A stretch of 64,000 nt of DNA from Sambucus nigra (Eukaryota > Streptophyta > Magnoliopsida > Dipsacales > Adoxaceae), in NCBI GenBank assembly GCA_949130495.1, contig OX422218.1, positions 42,168,651-42,232,650 of the forward strand, written 5' to 3'. Below the pieces are notes generated by a model. The model had not been told where the DNA came from. It searched no databases and saw only the letters and a program-made list of their open reading frames with translations. The position numbers and the translations under genes are program-made. Every line of letters begins with the position of its first letter. Positions within the stretch are counted from its first letter, which is position 1. Below, piece after piece: positions 47,021 through 58,800 of this stretch.

Positions 47021-50000
47021 ATGCCACCGAAGAGACAGAGAGTGGAGAGGGTTGATGCTAGAGATGTGGTGAGCGAGGCTCATCAGGAGCCACAGGTACC
47101 GCCACCACCCCCCCCCCCCACCGAAGTTGATTTACACTACTCAGGTGGCAGTGATAGTGGCCCAGACGGTTGAGACAACATCGCGAGCTATGGCAGCTCA
47201 TTTTCCCCATCCCCAGGCATCGCCTCCAGTGGCACCAGCAGTTCGGGCTCCAGTGGGGCCACCATCTTGGGAGCGAGTTAGGGAGACCTTTCAGAAGGGT
47301 CACCCACCTAAGTTTCGAGGTAGCACCGATGTAGTAGAAGCATGTGACTGGAAGAAGAATATTCAATGCCATCTGTGCATGCTAGAGTGTACCGATGTGT
47401 AGAAGCAGATGCTTGCTACTTTTCGTCTATCGGGGAGGTCTTACAGTGGTGGGAGTCAGTTACCACCGCTGAGGATCGATATTTGATGACGATATCAGAA
47501 TTCTGGGTGCGGTTCGACTGCAAATACTTTCCACCAGCGATAGAGGCTGAGATGAGAAAGAAGTTTAGTGAGTTGGTACAGGGTGACCGGTCAGTGGAAG
47601 ACTATGAGGAAGAGTTCAACCGTTTGGAGAACTTTGTGCCAAATGAGGTGAGCGACGAGGAGCAAAGAAAGTCTAAGTTCATGGATGGCTTACCTGGAGG
47701 ATCAGACAGCCTTTGATTCGGAATCTGGCGTTAGTGACTTATACAGATGTCGTTAATGCCGCACTCGTACATTTCCAGGATCATCATTTTCATGCGAATG
47801 GGAGTAAGAAAACAGGTGAGCCGAGCCAGCAGGGAAAGGCGGTTACTGGTGGTGACACGAGTGGTACTCAGTAGCAGATTATCGGTCAACATGGGAATCA
47901 GGCTAAGAAATTTAGGCCTGGTGGGTTCTGACTAAGAGGATAGGGGTTCAGGCAGGGGCAGCCGGTCCCAAATTAGCAGCAGCAGGTTCTTCAGGACCGT
48001 CAGGGCCAAGGGAACAACGGGGGAGGCCAGCAGGGAGAGCCACGTTAGGGCCAACAGGGCCAACGACAGGGAGACGGTCAGAAATGCTATTTTGTCTGTG
48101 GCCAGCCAGGACACTTCAAGAGGGAGTGCCCATAGAGGGGCAGAGGTCATCAACAAGGTACCTAACAGGGGAAATAGGAGCAGATGCTGCCAGCAGTACC
48201 AGCTCAACCCGCCCCATAGCAGCAGGGGCATATGAACTACGAACATGTGTATAACGTCTAAGATGTTCCCAATCCTCCAACACAGCCGGCGCCGCCAGCA
48301 GTTGAGGGTATGTTTCTCATCCATGGTCGTGAGGGTAGTATACTTTTTCACATAGGAGCATCGCATTCATTAATTAAATCTAATTTTACTAAATGGACTG
48401 GGTTATTAGAAACTGCGAGTAGTCTTCGTATGTGTGTAAAGTCACCAGTAGGCAGCGGACCTTTGATTCACTTGATTTATCGGGGAGCGGACATTTTGAT
48501 TGGGAGGCTTAGTTTATAAGCATACCTCTTAGTGTTAGAGATGGAGGGGTATGATGTCATCCTGGGTATGGATTGGTTGGCAGGGTATCGCGCGACCATC
48601 GATTGTTACGAGAGGACAATCTTGTTCTCCATTCCGGGACGGGAGATGTTCGTGATAGTGATGCCGCTACATGAGGGAGGGTTGCACACACACTTGTATT
48701 ACATAGAGGAAGAAACCTCACAGGAGGTGGTTGTTCTGTTGGAATCAATCCGAGTGGGGAGGGACTTCGAGGATGTGTTCCAGGAGATACCAGGGTTACC
48801 ACCCAACAGAGAAATCGAATTTGATATCGATTTAGCACCGGGGATGAGTCTGATTGCTCGAGCACCCAACCGTGTGGACCCTTTCGAGATGCGTGAATTT
48901 AGGGAACAAATTCAACAGCTCTTGGGTCAGGGTTTTATTCAGTAGAGTACATCGTCGTGGGGTGCACCGGTGTTGTTTGTAAAGAAGCGAGATGGTTCAC
49001 TCCGCTTGTGCATGGATTATAGGGAGTTGAACAAGGTGATGATACGAAATAAGTATCCATTGCCTAGGATGAATGATTTATTTGACCAATTAAGAGGGGC
49101 ATCTTACTTCTCCAAGGTCGACTTGAGGTCAGGGTATCATTAATTGCGTATCCGAGAGGATGATGTTCCTAAGACCACTTTCTTATCACGGTATGGATCA
49201 TTCGAGTTTAGGGTGATGCCATTCGGACTCACCAATGCACCAATAGTGTTCATGGATCTCAAGAACACGGTTTTCAGGGAGTATCTTGATCACTTTGTCA
49301 TTGTGTTCATTGATGACATCCTAATCTACTCGCGCACCGAGGGGATCACGCAGAGCATCTGTGTATGGTTCTACAGACACTAAGGGATCATCAGCTCTAT
49401 GCCAAATTCGGGAAGTATGGATTTTGGCTGCGGGGGTACAGATTCTTGTCCACGTAGTGTCAGACCGAGGTATTACGATGGATTCTTGTAAGGTGTCGGG
49501 GGTGAGCGAGTGGGTACAACCCACGACACCGACCGAGGTGTGCAGTTTTTTGGGTTTGGTCGGTTATTATAGATGGTTCATTAAAGGATTCTCAAAGATT
49601 GTGGGCCCTTTGATGAATCTGACTTGGAAAGGGGTACCTTTCACTTGGAGTGATCATTGTCAATTATCTTTTGAAGAGCTAAAGGACAAGTTGGCATCTG
49701 CACCCGTACTTTCTCTACTGAAGGGAGGATTAGAATATCAAGTTTACACAGATGAATCCTTAGAGGGACTTGTATGTGTGATTCAGTAGGAGGAAAGGGT
49801 TATAGCATACACTTATAGAAAGATAAAGCCCCATGAGAGGAATTACCCCACGCACGACCTGGAGTTAGCAGCGGTTGTTTTTGCTTTTAGGATATGGAAA
49901 CATTATCCTCTAGGAGAGAAGTTCAGTTTGTTCACAGATCACAAGTCACTTCAGTATCTCTTCACACAGAAGGATTTGAATATGAGGCAGAGGCGGTGGC

Positions 50001-51575
50001 TAGAATTCGTGAAAGACTACCTGTTTGATATTCATTATCATCCTGCTAAGCCTAATGTGGTAGCAGACGCATTGAGTCGGAGACCGACTGGAGAGATATC
50101 AAAAGTCTGGAAGGCGAGGTGGAGAGAGCTTTGATATGAGGATGATGTAGCCAGGTCCTGCATGTCAGCATTATCCATCACACATGAGATAATTATGCAA
50201 GTTGTGAAGGCTCAGGCAGAGGATCAGATTTGCCAAGATAGGGTGATCAAGTTGTTAGCTAAGGGAGACGAGGGCTACTCGATCAGTTCGGAAGGAGGCC
50301 TACGCCTTAATGGGAGGTTATTTGTGCCAGAAAGTGAGGAGCTGAGGCACGCTGTTATGATAGAGTCCCCTTGTTCGAGGTTTGCGGTACATATCGGTGG
50401 GATAAAATGTACCACGATACGAAGAGACAACATTGGTGGGCAGGAATGAAATGGGACATAACAGAGTTTCTTTTAAAATGTTCCACGTGTCACCGTGTGA
50501 AAGTTGACCATCACAGACCATCAGGGATGGTACATCCGCTGGAAATTCCCATGTGGAAATGGGAGAGCATCTCCATGGACTTCATTACAGGGTTACCTGT
50601 ATCGCAGAAGGGTCACGATTCCATAAGGGTCATTGTGGATGGGTTGAACAAAGTGGCCCACTTCCTACCGGTTCTCATAGACTTTGAGACTATGCGTTAT
50701 ACGCAACTATTCATATCGAAGATTATTAAGATCCACGGGGTACCAATAAATATTGTATCCGACCGAGACAAAATATTTGTAGCCCACTTTTGGCTGACCT
50801 TTCAGGAGGCCATGGGCACGGATTTATGTTTAAGTATAGCCTATTACCCACAGACTGACGGGCAGAGTGAAAGAGTTAATCATATCTTCCATTGGTAGAC
50901 TTCGTGTATAAAAACTCTTACCAATTCACGATCGACATGGCACCGTTTGAGGCACTATACGGGAGACCTTGCCGTTCACCCGCTTGTTGGTTATAGGTGG
51001 GGGACAACAAACTTTTGGGGCCGGAGATAATCCATGAGATGTTTGCCAAGATAGAGTTGATCCGAGGTAGGATTGGGATAGCTCAGGATAGGCAGAAAAA
51101 TTATGCTGATGCTTCACGGAGACATGTGGAGTTAGAGGTTGGGGACCAGGTATTAGTCCGGGTATCCCCTATGAAAGGGGTGATGAGGTTAGGCAAGAAG
51201 GGTATGTTAGCACCGAGGTACGTGGGACCTTTTCATATTATTGAGAGGGTGGGACCAGTAGCATACGGGCTGGGGTAGCCAGAACATCTTCAGCGGATAC
51301 ACGACATGTTCCATGTGTCATCGCTAAAGAAATACAAAAGGTGCGAGAGAGCCTTTTGGCACATTCCACTCCAGGAAATTGATTTGCAGCCAGACATCTT
51401 GTATGAGGAGAGACTGGTGGCTATTCTGGACCGTAGTGAGCGAAAGCTACGATCCAAGGTTGTTCCACAAGTTAGAGTGCAGTGGGGTCATCACAATGTT
51501 GACGAGTCTACCTGGGAGCAGAAGGAGGATATGCGGGAAAAATATCCAAAACTATTCACCACATGTACGACCTAA
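47021..51575 (+). pseudogene. gag-pol: Compound E Gag-Pol with chromodomain (heavily broken)
   Basis: It starts MPPKRQRVERVDARD at 47021 after ATATATTTCAG. A frameshift falls in a poly-C run near 47110. Gag keeps LQWWESV and EDYEEEFNRLENF, then a Gln-rich linker with many TAG codons. The zinc knuckle reads CYFVCGQPGHFKREC, with three residues between the first two Cys instead of two. The protease site reads HIGA instead of DTGA (about 48349-48360). The RT keeps [12 protein letters not shown] and FIDD (49312-49317) but has a TAA just after SGYH (near 49141) and shifts frame near 49340. RNase H and integrase ([24 protein letters not shown]) are recognisable. About 80 nt after SERVNH are missing near 50882. 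The chromodomain ends near EKYPKLF. It cannot make a working polyprotein. Confidence 0.9.
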
Positions 51576-51598
51576 TTTCGGGGACAAAATGCTTTTGT

Positions 51599-51608
51599 AA
51601 GGGGGAAG
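51599..51608 (+). other. Polypurine tract before E LTR2
   Basis: AAGGGGGAAG just before LTR2, preceded by AATTTCGGGGACAAAATGC. It corresponds to the tract in C. Confidence 0.85.
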
Positions 51609-51610
51609 TA

Positions 51611-52400
51611 TATCACACCCCGTATTTTTGTGCATTTAATATTTAAATAATTCAAAAATTCTAAATTACTTGTGTGTTGTAATTGAATTGAATTAAGTAT
51701 GACAATATATATTTAAATTTTAATCGGGGAGTGAATGATTAATATTTAGGGAAATTTATTTACTAAGTGAATAGTAATAATTTATTTACATCATTTCGGG
51801 TATTAATGACGGGGTATGCGCTTATCGCAGTCGGGAGTCGGTATTGACTAAATTGGGTGTGAGATAAGGATTTTTATAAATTAATTGGGATGTCAATTAT
51901 GAGTGTACGGTTGAGTCCGGATGGGCCGAGATAGTCAGAAAAGTGTACCCGGGGTAGTAAACGGGTCATGGGGCATTTTTAGACATAGCCGGGCCCGCCC
52001 GGGGGCATTTGGGTCAATTAGATTTGGTCCATTAGGCAAAAAAGGGATTTAGCCTAATTAAACAAGTATAAGGAGTTAGGGAAAATCTAATTAGAGTGGG
52101 AAAAATAACTTAGTGGGTTAGGAAACCCTAAGAGCAGTTAAGGCAAATTGGGGGACAAAGAAGGGCTAAAATCAAAGAGTTGATCTTCAACCTTGGGCAT
52201 TCTAAACTCCAAATTCAGAATCTACAAGCCCTAAGGCAAGTGGTTAACTTGCTGTAGCATTAAATCTGTTTTTCAATTCATATTTATGTGATGTGGATGA
52301 TTAAAATTCGTTTTGGGTATTAAGGGCATAAACATGGGGTTTTGAAAACCAATATTCTGATTTTCGAATTGGGTAGAGATTCATGTATAATCTGATAATA

Positions 52401-52431
<31 letters not shown>

Positions 52432-54347
52432 GTAGGATGCAATCCAGATTAATTATAAATGAATTTGAAGAAGAAATTTTAGGTTTAAATAGGTTAAGGG
52501 CTAAAGTAGATTTTCCCCAAATTATGTAATCAGTAGATAACGGTCAAATTAATTATGTTTGTGGATATTATGGAGGTCCCTCATAAGGTTTCTAATATGT
52601 ATTATGGATGAGAAGGTTTGAGTTTGCTGATAGAAGGAGTTAGGGTTTTAGGATTTTCGTCCACGGCTGAAACAACCTTCTGGAGAAGACGAAGACCTGC
52701 TCGATCGATCGATCGAAGGTCTGGGATCGGTCGATCGAAGGTCGACAAATCTTGGGAATTCGGCCAGTTTATTTATATAAGGAAAAATTATATAAAAATT
52801 CATCCCATGTCTTATGCAATAAGAAGATAAGTATATGGAGTTATAAACTAATTAATTGTGAGGGAAATTAGTTGGGACTTGGGAGAAATTTAGGTGTGAC
52901 ACCGTTACTAAATTCTGAGAATAATGTTTCTAAATAATTAGGAACGGATTTAGTGGGCGAGTCTGGGGTATTGGTTGAACGATGCCAAGTCGTTGAAATT
53001 ATTTAAGTGATGGCTAAATAATTTAGAGTCGGGAATTTAGACTCGGATGTTGTTTTATTTCGGGCCACGAGAGTAAGTCCAAATTTATGGTTGGAGCGAC
53101 AGAAAAAGTAACTTAATTAATTAATTAATAATTAGAGTTGGACCATAAAATCTTAATAAGTTAAATAGGCTTGTGTTACGTATTTGGTACACAGTATAGC
53201 CGGGACATTACATATATATATACGGGATGTGATAGTATATATATGAAGTGTGCATTAATATCAGTGGATAGATATTATTATTATTATTATTATTATGTAC
53301 TCTAGTGCTATTGGGGGAGGTTGCGCGTAGTGGATGAATCCCCTAGCTTGAGGAGTAGGGTGAGTATATTCTCAGGTCATAGCTTCCTTTATATGGGTGA
53401 GGGGCATACAACTTTCATGGAAGGAATATGACCGCCTCCAATTGTATTTTTTACCAAGTTAGTGAGAAATTCTAACTTGGGGTAACTAGGTTATGTGAAT
53501 ATACCTTGTGGGATAGCACTTTAGAGAACTTATATCCTTTGAGTCATTACTCGGGTGGATGCTATTATTATATGTATTTCAGTATGTTTGTGAATGTTGT
53601 AATATGATTATAAGTATATAGTTAGGTAATTAATTATATACGGGCTAATTAATACAAAGCATGAGTTGTATTATATGTATGACAAGTGTCAAAGTTATAT
53701 GAACTTAAAAAAAAGGGAAATAATTAATTAAGTTGATGTTGCTAATAACTTACAAATCATAATCATGGCATATTCGGTTAGAGTAGGGTGGGGGAAAGGA
53801 GGTTTTAATAATTACCTAGTCATATGATAAATAACTAGGTGAATTAATTAAGGAATTCGGAGTGCACCTTAGAGGAGGGGTGAGGTAGTCCTCAAGAGAG
53901 AGTGCGACACTAAATAAAATATGGAGAGCATGCATATTTATTTATTACTGCATGTTAATCATTTGCTAAATGTTTTTCAAATGTTTTGATTACTAGCCCT
54001 TGCTATAACAAAAATTTAAAAACCTTTTAGGTGTCCAGCCACAGGGATGCCAGGCTTGACTCCATTCCAGGGATCCGTTGCTGCAGTATATGTGGATATT
54101 GCGGGAGTTTTAAAGATGCCTCATTCTTTCGTTCCACGTATGGAGACTTCTTATTAGTATTCGAGCATGTCGCTCACGGTTTATTTATTATTTATCTGGC
54201 CTGTTGGAATTTATTCCTTGAGTTTACTATTGTTGTAATTTTTGAACTGATGGTTTATTCGGTCAGTTAATTATTTGTGATTGGTTGTTTTAGTTAACTG
54301 TGATTGTTATATATTTTATTTCCGCACGAGTGCGGATTTTCATTTAC
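51611..54347 (+). repeat. Compound E LTR2 (inferred hybrid LTR)
   Basis: It starts TATCACACCCCGT, so the terminal TG has become TA. Its 5' part has about 26-30 extra bases near 51870-51897 and about 8% substitutions relative to LTR1. Its 3' part is closer to LTR1 and ends at the same CATTTAC junction with leader sequence. It carries the TCGA box (52701-52740), (TA)n (52404-52430) and the TCCGCAC-GA-GTGCGGA hairpin (54320-54335). Confidence 0.85.
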
Positions 54348-54513
54348 TACGTGTCCTTAGGATCTGTGTGGCTTACTACGTTTCAGCGTAGCGTTTGGTT
54401 GTTATAGAGCCCTATTATTAGGACTGTTGATTCATTTTCCGCTTGTGAGATATCATATTTCTTAAATTAGTTTTTGTATAAATTGTGTACTTATACAATT
54501 CAATCTATTTCAG

Positions 54514-54822
54514 ATGCCACCGAAGAGACAGAGAGTCGAGAGGGTTGAGGCTAGAGATGTGGTGAGCGAGGCTCATCAGGAGCCACATGTACCGCCACCA
54601 CCACCCCCAGCGAAGTTGATTTACACTACTCAAGTGGCAGTGATAGTGGCCCAGGCGGTTGATACAACAACGCGAGCTATGGCAGCTCATTTTCCCCATC
54701 CCCAGGGACCGCTTCCAGTGGCACCAGTAGTTCGGGATCCAGTGGGGCCACCATCTTGGGACCGAGTTAGGGAGACCTTTCAGAAGGGTCACCCACCTAA
54801 GTTTCGAGGTAGCACCGATGTA
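54514..54822 (+). pseudogene. gag: Second gag 5' fragment in compound E
   Basis: MPPKRQRVERVEARDVV starts at 54514 after CTATTTCAG. It matches the first gag through FQKGHPPKFRGSTDV, with about 4-5% nucleotide differences. Its proline run is in frame, unlike the first copy, whose longer C run shifts the frame. The sequence then switches at GATGTAG|GTGGATGTTGC into the 3' part of an LTR; short ATGT-type homology lies at the join. Confidence 0.9.
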
Positions 54823-55244
54823 GGTGGATGTTGCGCGAGTTTGATAGACGCCTCATTCTTTCATTCCTAGTATAGAGACTTCTTAGTTTATTTATTCGAC
54901 CATATTCCAGCATGTCGCTCACAGTTTATTTATTATTTGTCCAGTCTGTTGGAATTTATTTCTTGTCTTCACTATTGTTGGAATTTTTGAACCGATGGTT
55001 TATTCGGTCAGTTAATTATTTGTGATTGGTTCTTTAAATTAACTGTGATTGTTATATATTTTATTTTCGCATGAGATTTTCATTTACATTAATGCAAGAT
55101 AAAACTTGGCACCAGTCTATTTTTCTCACTTAGGTAGTTAGTAATTTAAAAGGCGACAGTGATGATAAGAATGAACCAACTGAGAAACTTGTTCAAACTT
55201 AATTTAGGACTGATCACCCGGGGTTAATTAGGTGGGGTGTCACA
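54823..55244 (+). repeat. Compound E LTR3 (3' fragment with intact terminus)
   Basis: 54823-55087 matches LTR1 from about 46596 to 46854. 55088-55244 has no counterpart in LTR1 or LTR2 but aligns with the terminal part of element C's LTR (GACAGTGATG, GAATGAACCAACTG, GGGGTGTCACA). It is therefore the true LTR end, and ATTTT follows. Confidence 0.85.
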
Positions 55245-55960
55245 ATTTTCTCCCTTAATTTCTCGACTTATGAGTCACATAACTACACCTGTTGTTTCTA
55301 CAAGTTACATTAGTCACGTATGAGGTGCTCCGGCCTCTTTTTGAGATGTTCTAGTGTCAATTTAGGTTTTCACCCAACAACACTTAGTTTCTGATATAAA
55401 AACTCGAAATTTTTAATTTTAGAAAATTTCACAACCCGTGAGTCAATGAATGAATGGAATATTTTTACACGATACATTAGGCCCGTGTGAAATGTTTGGG
55501 ACTCTTTTTCGACTGTTCACTTTTTATTTTCTATTTTCAACCCCTAATGCCAAATTTTCAAAGCTAAAAGATTGGAATTTTTAACTTCGCATCAAAGTCT
55601 CAATCGGTGAGTCCCATAACTGCACAAGTCATTTCTACAAGTTACATTAGTCCTGTATGAGGTGTTGGCGGCTCTTTTTGGGTTGTTATGTTTTTATATT
55701 ATGTTTTCACCACCCATTTCCTAATATTCACATTAAATTATTAGAATTTTTATATTTAAACTAAATTTATAAATTGTGAATCACAGCACTACACGAGATC
55801 TTTCTACAAGTTACATTAGTTCCGTGTGAGGTGCTGGAGCCTCTTTCACACCTAACGCCAAATGTCCAATTTAAAATCTTAGAATTTTCAAATTTAGATC
55901 AGTTTCTCAACCAGTGAGCCCCATGAATGGACAAGTTGTTTCCCCATAAACATTTGACTG
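55245..55960. repeat. Degenerate tandem repeat array, about 168-bp period (right part)
   Basis: Continuation of the 42300-44164 array after compound E. About four to five units carry ACTACACSTGTTGTTTCTAC, AGTTACATTAGTCAYGT and GAGGTGCTSSRGCCTCTTT phrases, spaced about 164, 175, 171 and 133 bp. Units here resemble each other more than those on the left, so they may form a subfamily. Confidence 0.75.
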
Positions 55961-56529
55961 TATTTTTGGTTAGTTGATGCTTATGAGCAAAGTTTTATTG
56001 AAAACAATAAAAAGGTGGATGAGTGATCCCGCCACCACTGCCCAGAAGAAAAGAAATCAATATGCTTATTCAAGGATGCCTACGCAATGAGTCAAAAATG
56101 AGCCATTATTTAACTAAATAATATTGGTCCATTTACGTATTCATATAAATGTAATGTCTAGGATCACCTTCATGGAACTATAAAAACCATTTGATCTAGT
56201 CCAAGAATAATTGAGGAATTAGTAATCGATAAAAGATTAATTAAATTCCATGTATTGAGAATTTTCAACTAACTAATATCCCTAATCCCATGAAAAATGG
56301 ATTGATTCTGCCATATTCAAATAAGATTGAATGGAGATCCGCATAAACCAATCATTTGATTGAACTAATTGAAATTAACAATCCCGTGAAATCATAATTT
56401 AGAAAAAGTCATTGATCACCCAGAAAAGAACCCATAGGTAATCACAAATCTAGGTCATAAAATCAATTAGATCTTAGATCCCCTACATCAAAATCAACAT
56501 AAACCTAAATATAATTGCTAAGCACCATT
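55961..56529. other. Non-coding DNA left of element F
   Basis: AT-rich sequence with stops in all frames and no recognised gene, RNA or transposon end before the F target-site duplication. Confidence 0.5.
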
Positions 56530-56534
56530 ATCAC
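56530..56534. repeat. Target-site duplication of element F (left), ATCAC
   Basis: ATCAC precedes TGATGG at 56535 and recurs at 62567-62571 after CCTTACA. Confidence 0.93.
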
Positions 56535-57041
56535 TGATGGCCCCTTTTTATTTCTTATGAGAAAAGTGTTTTAAGGATGAGAAAAACAATTTCTCTTTTT
56601 GTAAAAAACCATTTTCCAATTTTAATTCGCACCAAGTTGTGAACAATTTTAACTTAACCAAATTTTATATTGATTAATACTAAACATCCATCTAGTGATT
56701 AAGGCAAGTAAAATAAAGTAAAGAATACTCACAACACTAGATGTACGAGGAAAACCACAACTGTAAATAACCTCAGACGAGCCAATCTAGACAATCATTA
56801 TGAATGTGGAATTAAAATGAACAGAAAGTAGTCTTACTCCACGACTCGATCCCCACGAGACTTGATGTTCTTCTGATTTGCAACCACTCCTTTCACGCGT
56901 AACGTCTTCAATTAAACTTCAACACGCCATAGTCTGCGTGGGATCGTGACAATAGAAATATGACTTATGACTCAAACGTGTTTTGTTCCGGGAATAAGTC
57001 AAAACTATACAACGGACTCAATTGGAAATTTTGTCCTTACA
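56535..57041 (-). repeat. Element F LTR (left; 3' LTR in element orientation, shortened)
   Basis: It starts TGATGGCCCC and ends TTTTGTCCTTACA on the plus strand. Relative to the right LTR it lacks about 730 bp between CCACTCCTTTCAC and GCGTAACGTC. Shared parts are clearly alignable but diverged by about 10% or more by eye. Confidence 0.88.
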
Positions 57042-57055
57042 AATGTCCCCCTTTG
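57042..57055 (-). other. Polypurine tract, element F
   Basis: The minus strand reads CAAAGGGGGACATT next to the LTR start TGTAAGGAC. Additional GGGGAG-rich stretches on the minus strand at 57376-57416 are typical of the 3' region of SIRE-like elements. Confidence 0.85.
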
Positions 57056-57723
57056 ACTATCATGAAACAAAACCAATAGTGAAATGACTAAGTTGGGTCG
57101 TCAAGCCGTATGACGCCTAAATCCCACCCCATAAATCGAAAAATAAAAAATTCTTGGACAAGACTAGTAAAGATGGACCGACAAGAGTGAAACTGTCTGT
57201 GAGTGTCTCAATGTGATGTAGTCTTCAAATCTGGAATCACTTAAGCATACCTACACACATGAAATAGACAAATACCTAGTGAATTATGAAGGAACAAATG
57301 ATATAAATAATAATGTATATACAAATGTGTGTAACAAACAAACAGAGTGCTCAACAAAAAATCTCAACAAATTCTCCCCTTACATCACATACATCTCTCC
57401 CCTATTTGTCTAGAATAGACACCCCTGTGAAAATATAAACATATCTAGCATCGGGTAAATCATATATATATATATATATATATATAATCATGCAAACAAC
57501 CAGCTAATAATGATGAACAATAACAAATCCGTAGCCAGTAAAGAGATAATCACACAAATGAATTAATCAATATAAGCAGGTGTGATTAAATGAACTCAAT
57601 GCAGTGATTGATGTGATCAAATATGAATATGCATAAACAAAACTACCTAGAAGCAACTCAAAAGTACCAAAATTATGACACAAATGCAGCAAGGTACTGA
57701 AATAGGAGAATTGCCAAACTCCA

Positions 57724-57797
57724 GACGTCACTCGAACGAGACAAAGGCGTCGCTCGAACGATAACTTCGCACGACATATAGATGTCGCTCGAACAAT
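57724..57797. repeat. TCGA-centred motif cluster in element F
   Basis: GACGTCACTCGAACGAGAC, GGCGTCGCTCGAACGAT and GATGTCGCTCGAACAAT follow in 74 bp. Each is a near-palindrome of the form GTCGYTCGARCGAC. A second cluster is in the right LTR at 62049-62162. Confidence 0.8.
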
Positions 57798-58292
57798 CAA
57801 AAAAAGGTCCTAGTTCCAGTGCAGAAGGTTAACCAGTGTTGCCCAGTGAAAAAAATTTGATAAAAAATTAACTGGAAGGGGAAGGGGCCCAAAATTGCAA
57901 AATAGTACGAAAACAGTAGCTAAACTAAGAAAACACAGAAACAACCAAATGTGAGTTACATGCTAACATGGTATCGATGTTCTCAAACATGAACATGAAA
58001 TGTAAGGGCGTGAACTACAACAAATGAATCACAATTCCAACACACCGAAACGATCAAGAAGCCTTAATTGGTAGCTATAAATCATCAAATTTTATTTTAG
58101 CCATATGTGACAAGCTAAATGAACTAAACAATCAAACATGCACACAAATCCAGAATATTGACGATTCTACGAATAATAGCGTCATGACACGATTTTTCAA
58201 CGTTAAGATTCGTGGTACAACTCCATTTAATTTATCCAACCAAACTCCCTCAAATATATATCATAGTTTCTTTTGAAATAACATAAACTAAA

Positions 58293-58800
58293 TGTCCCAT
58301 TTTGGCATATGATTCCCGTGGGTTCCAAAATTAAGATCATGGGCCTAGACGAGTAGCCCAATTCTGGAGGCCCAAAGTCTAGACCCCCCATCTCTTATTT
58401 TGATTATGACCCTGTTTCTTTCCACATTCCCATTAAGGGAGGATCTAGGGAGAGATGGAAGACGTGGGGGAATCCATCACCCCCACTTACCTAAATGTAC
58501 ATGTATATATTAAACCCTAGGTCCGGGGCAAAAGGACATGCTGTATTCTCTGTAACCACTCTTCGGAGTATATAGAAATAACATCGACTGCACCACCGTG
58601 GACGTAGGCACATCTTTGTTGAACCACGTACTTCCTTTGTTGTGTGATTGTCATTTTACATTCCTTGTTCTTACTTGGTGATTGCTTTTTTCTTATCTAT
58701 TTGTGTTGCATAATCATTGTCACCACAATTACTTTTTTTCCCTTAATTTTTTTTGTCCCTTTTAAACGGTGGTCTTCACGACGAGTCAATTTTACACTCT
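58293..58800 (+). repeat. Possible solo copia LTR (plus strand) inside element F
   Basis: GTATATAGAAATAACATCG, then CCACCGTGGACGTAGGCAC and TTGAACCACGTACTTCC (about 58567-58635), strongly resemble the R-U5 part of plant Ty1/copia LTRs, where a 'GTGGACGTAGGC...GAACCACGT' signature is common. Upstream lies ACCCTAGGTCCGGGGC. Edges are approximate: TGTCCCATTTTGG at 58293 is one possible start. No TSD was found. It could instead be part of the F internal region. Confidence 0.35.

Larger units (their letters stand above)
44165..55244 (+). mobile_element. Compound E: tandem Tekay element with three LTRs
   Basis: Order: LTR1 (44165-46854), leader plus Gag-Pol (46855-51610), LTR2 (51611-54347), leader plus the 5' end of a second gag (54348-54822), and the 3' end of LTR3 (about 54823-55244). 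One TSD, ATTTT, frames the whole. LTR1 and LTR2 both lack the last 157 bp of the LTR and the primer site; LTR3 retains that terminus, which matches the LTR end of element C. LTR1 and LTR2 differ by about 8% near their 5' ends but only about 4-5% near their 3' ends and in gag. I infer unequal recombination between the two LTRs of one element, then a deletion from gag2 into LTR3. Confidence 0.85.

Noticed and set aside
57567..57800. 77-codon minus-strand ORF in element F
   Set aside because: It overlaps the TCGA motif cluster and has no similarity to copia Pol motifs.
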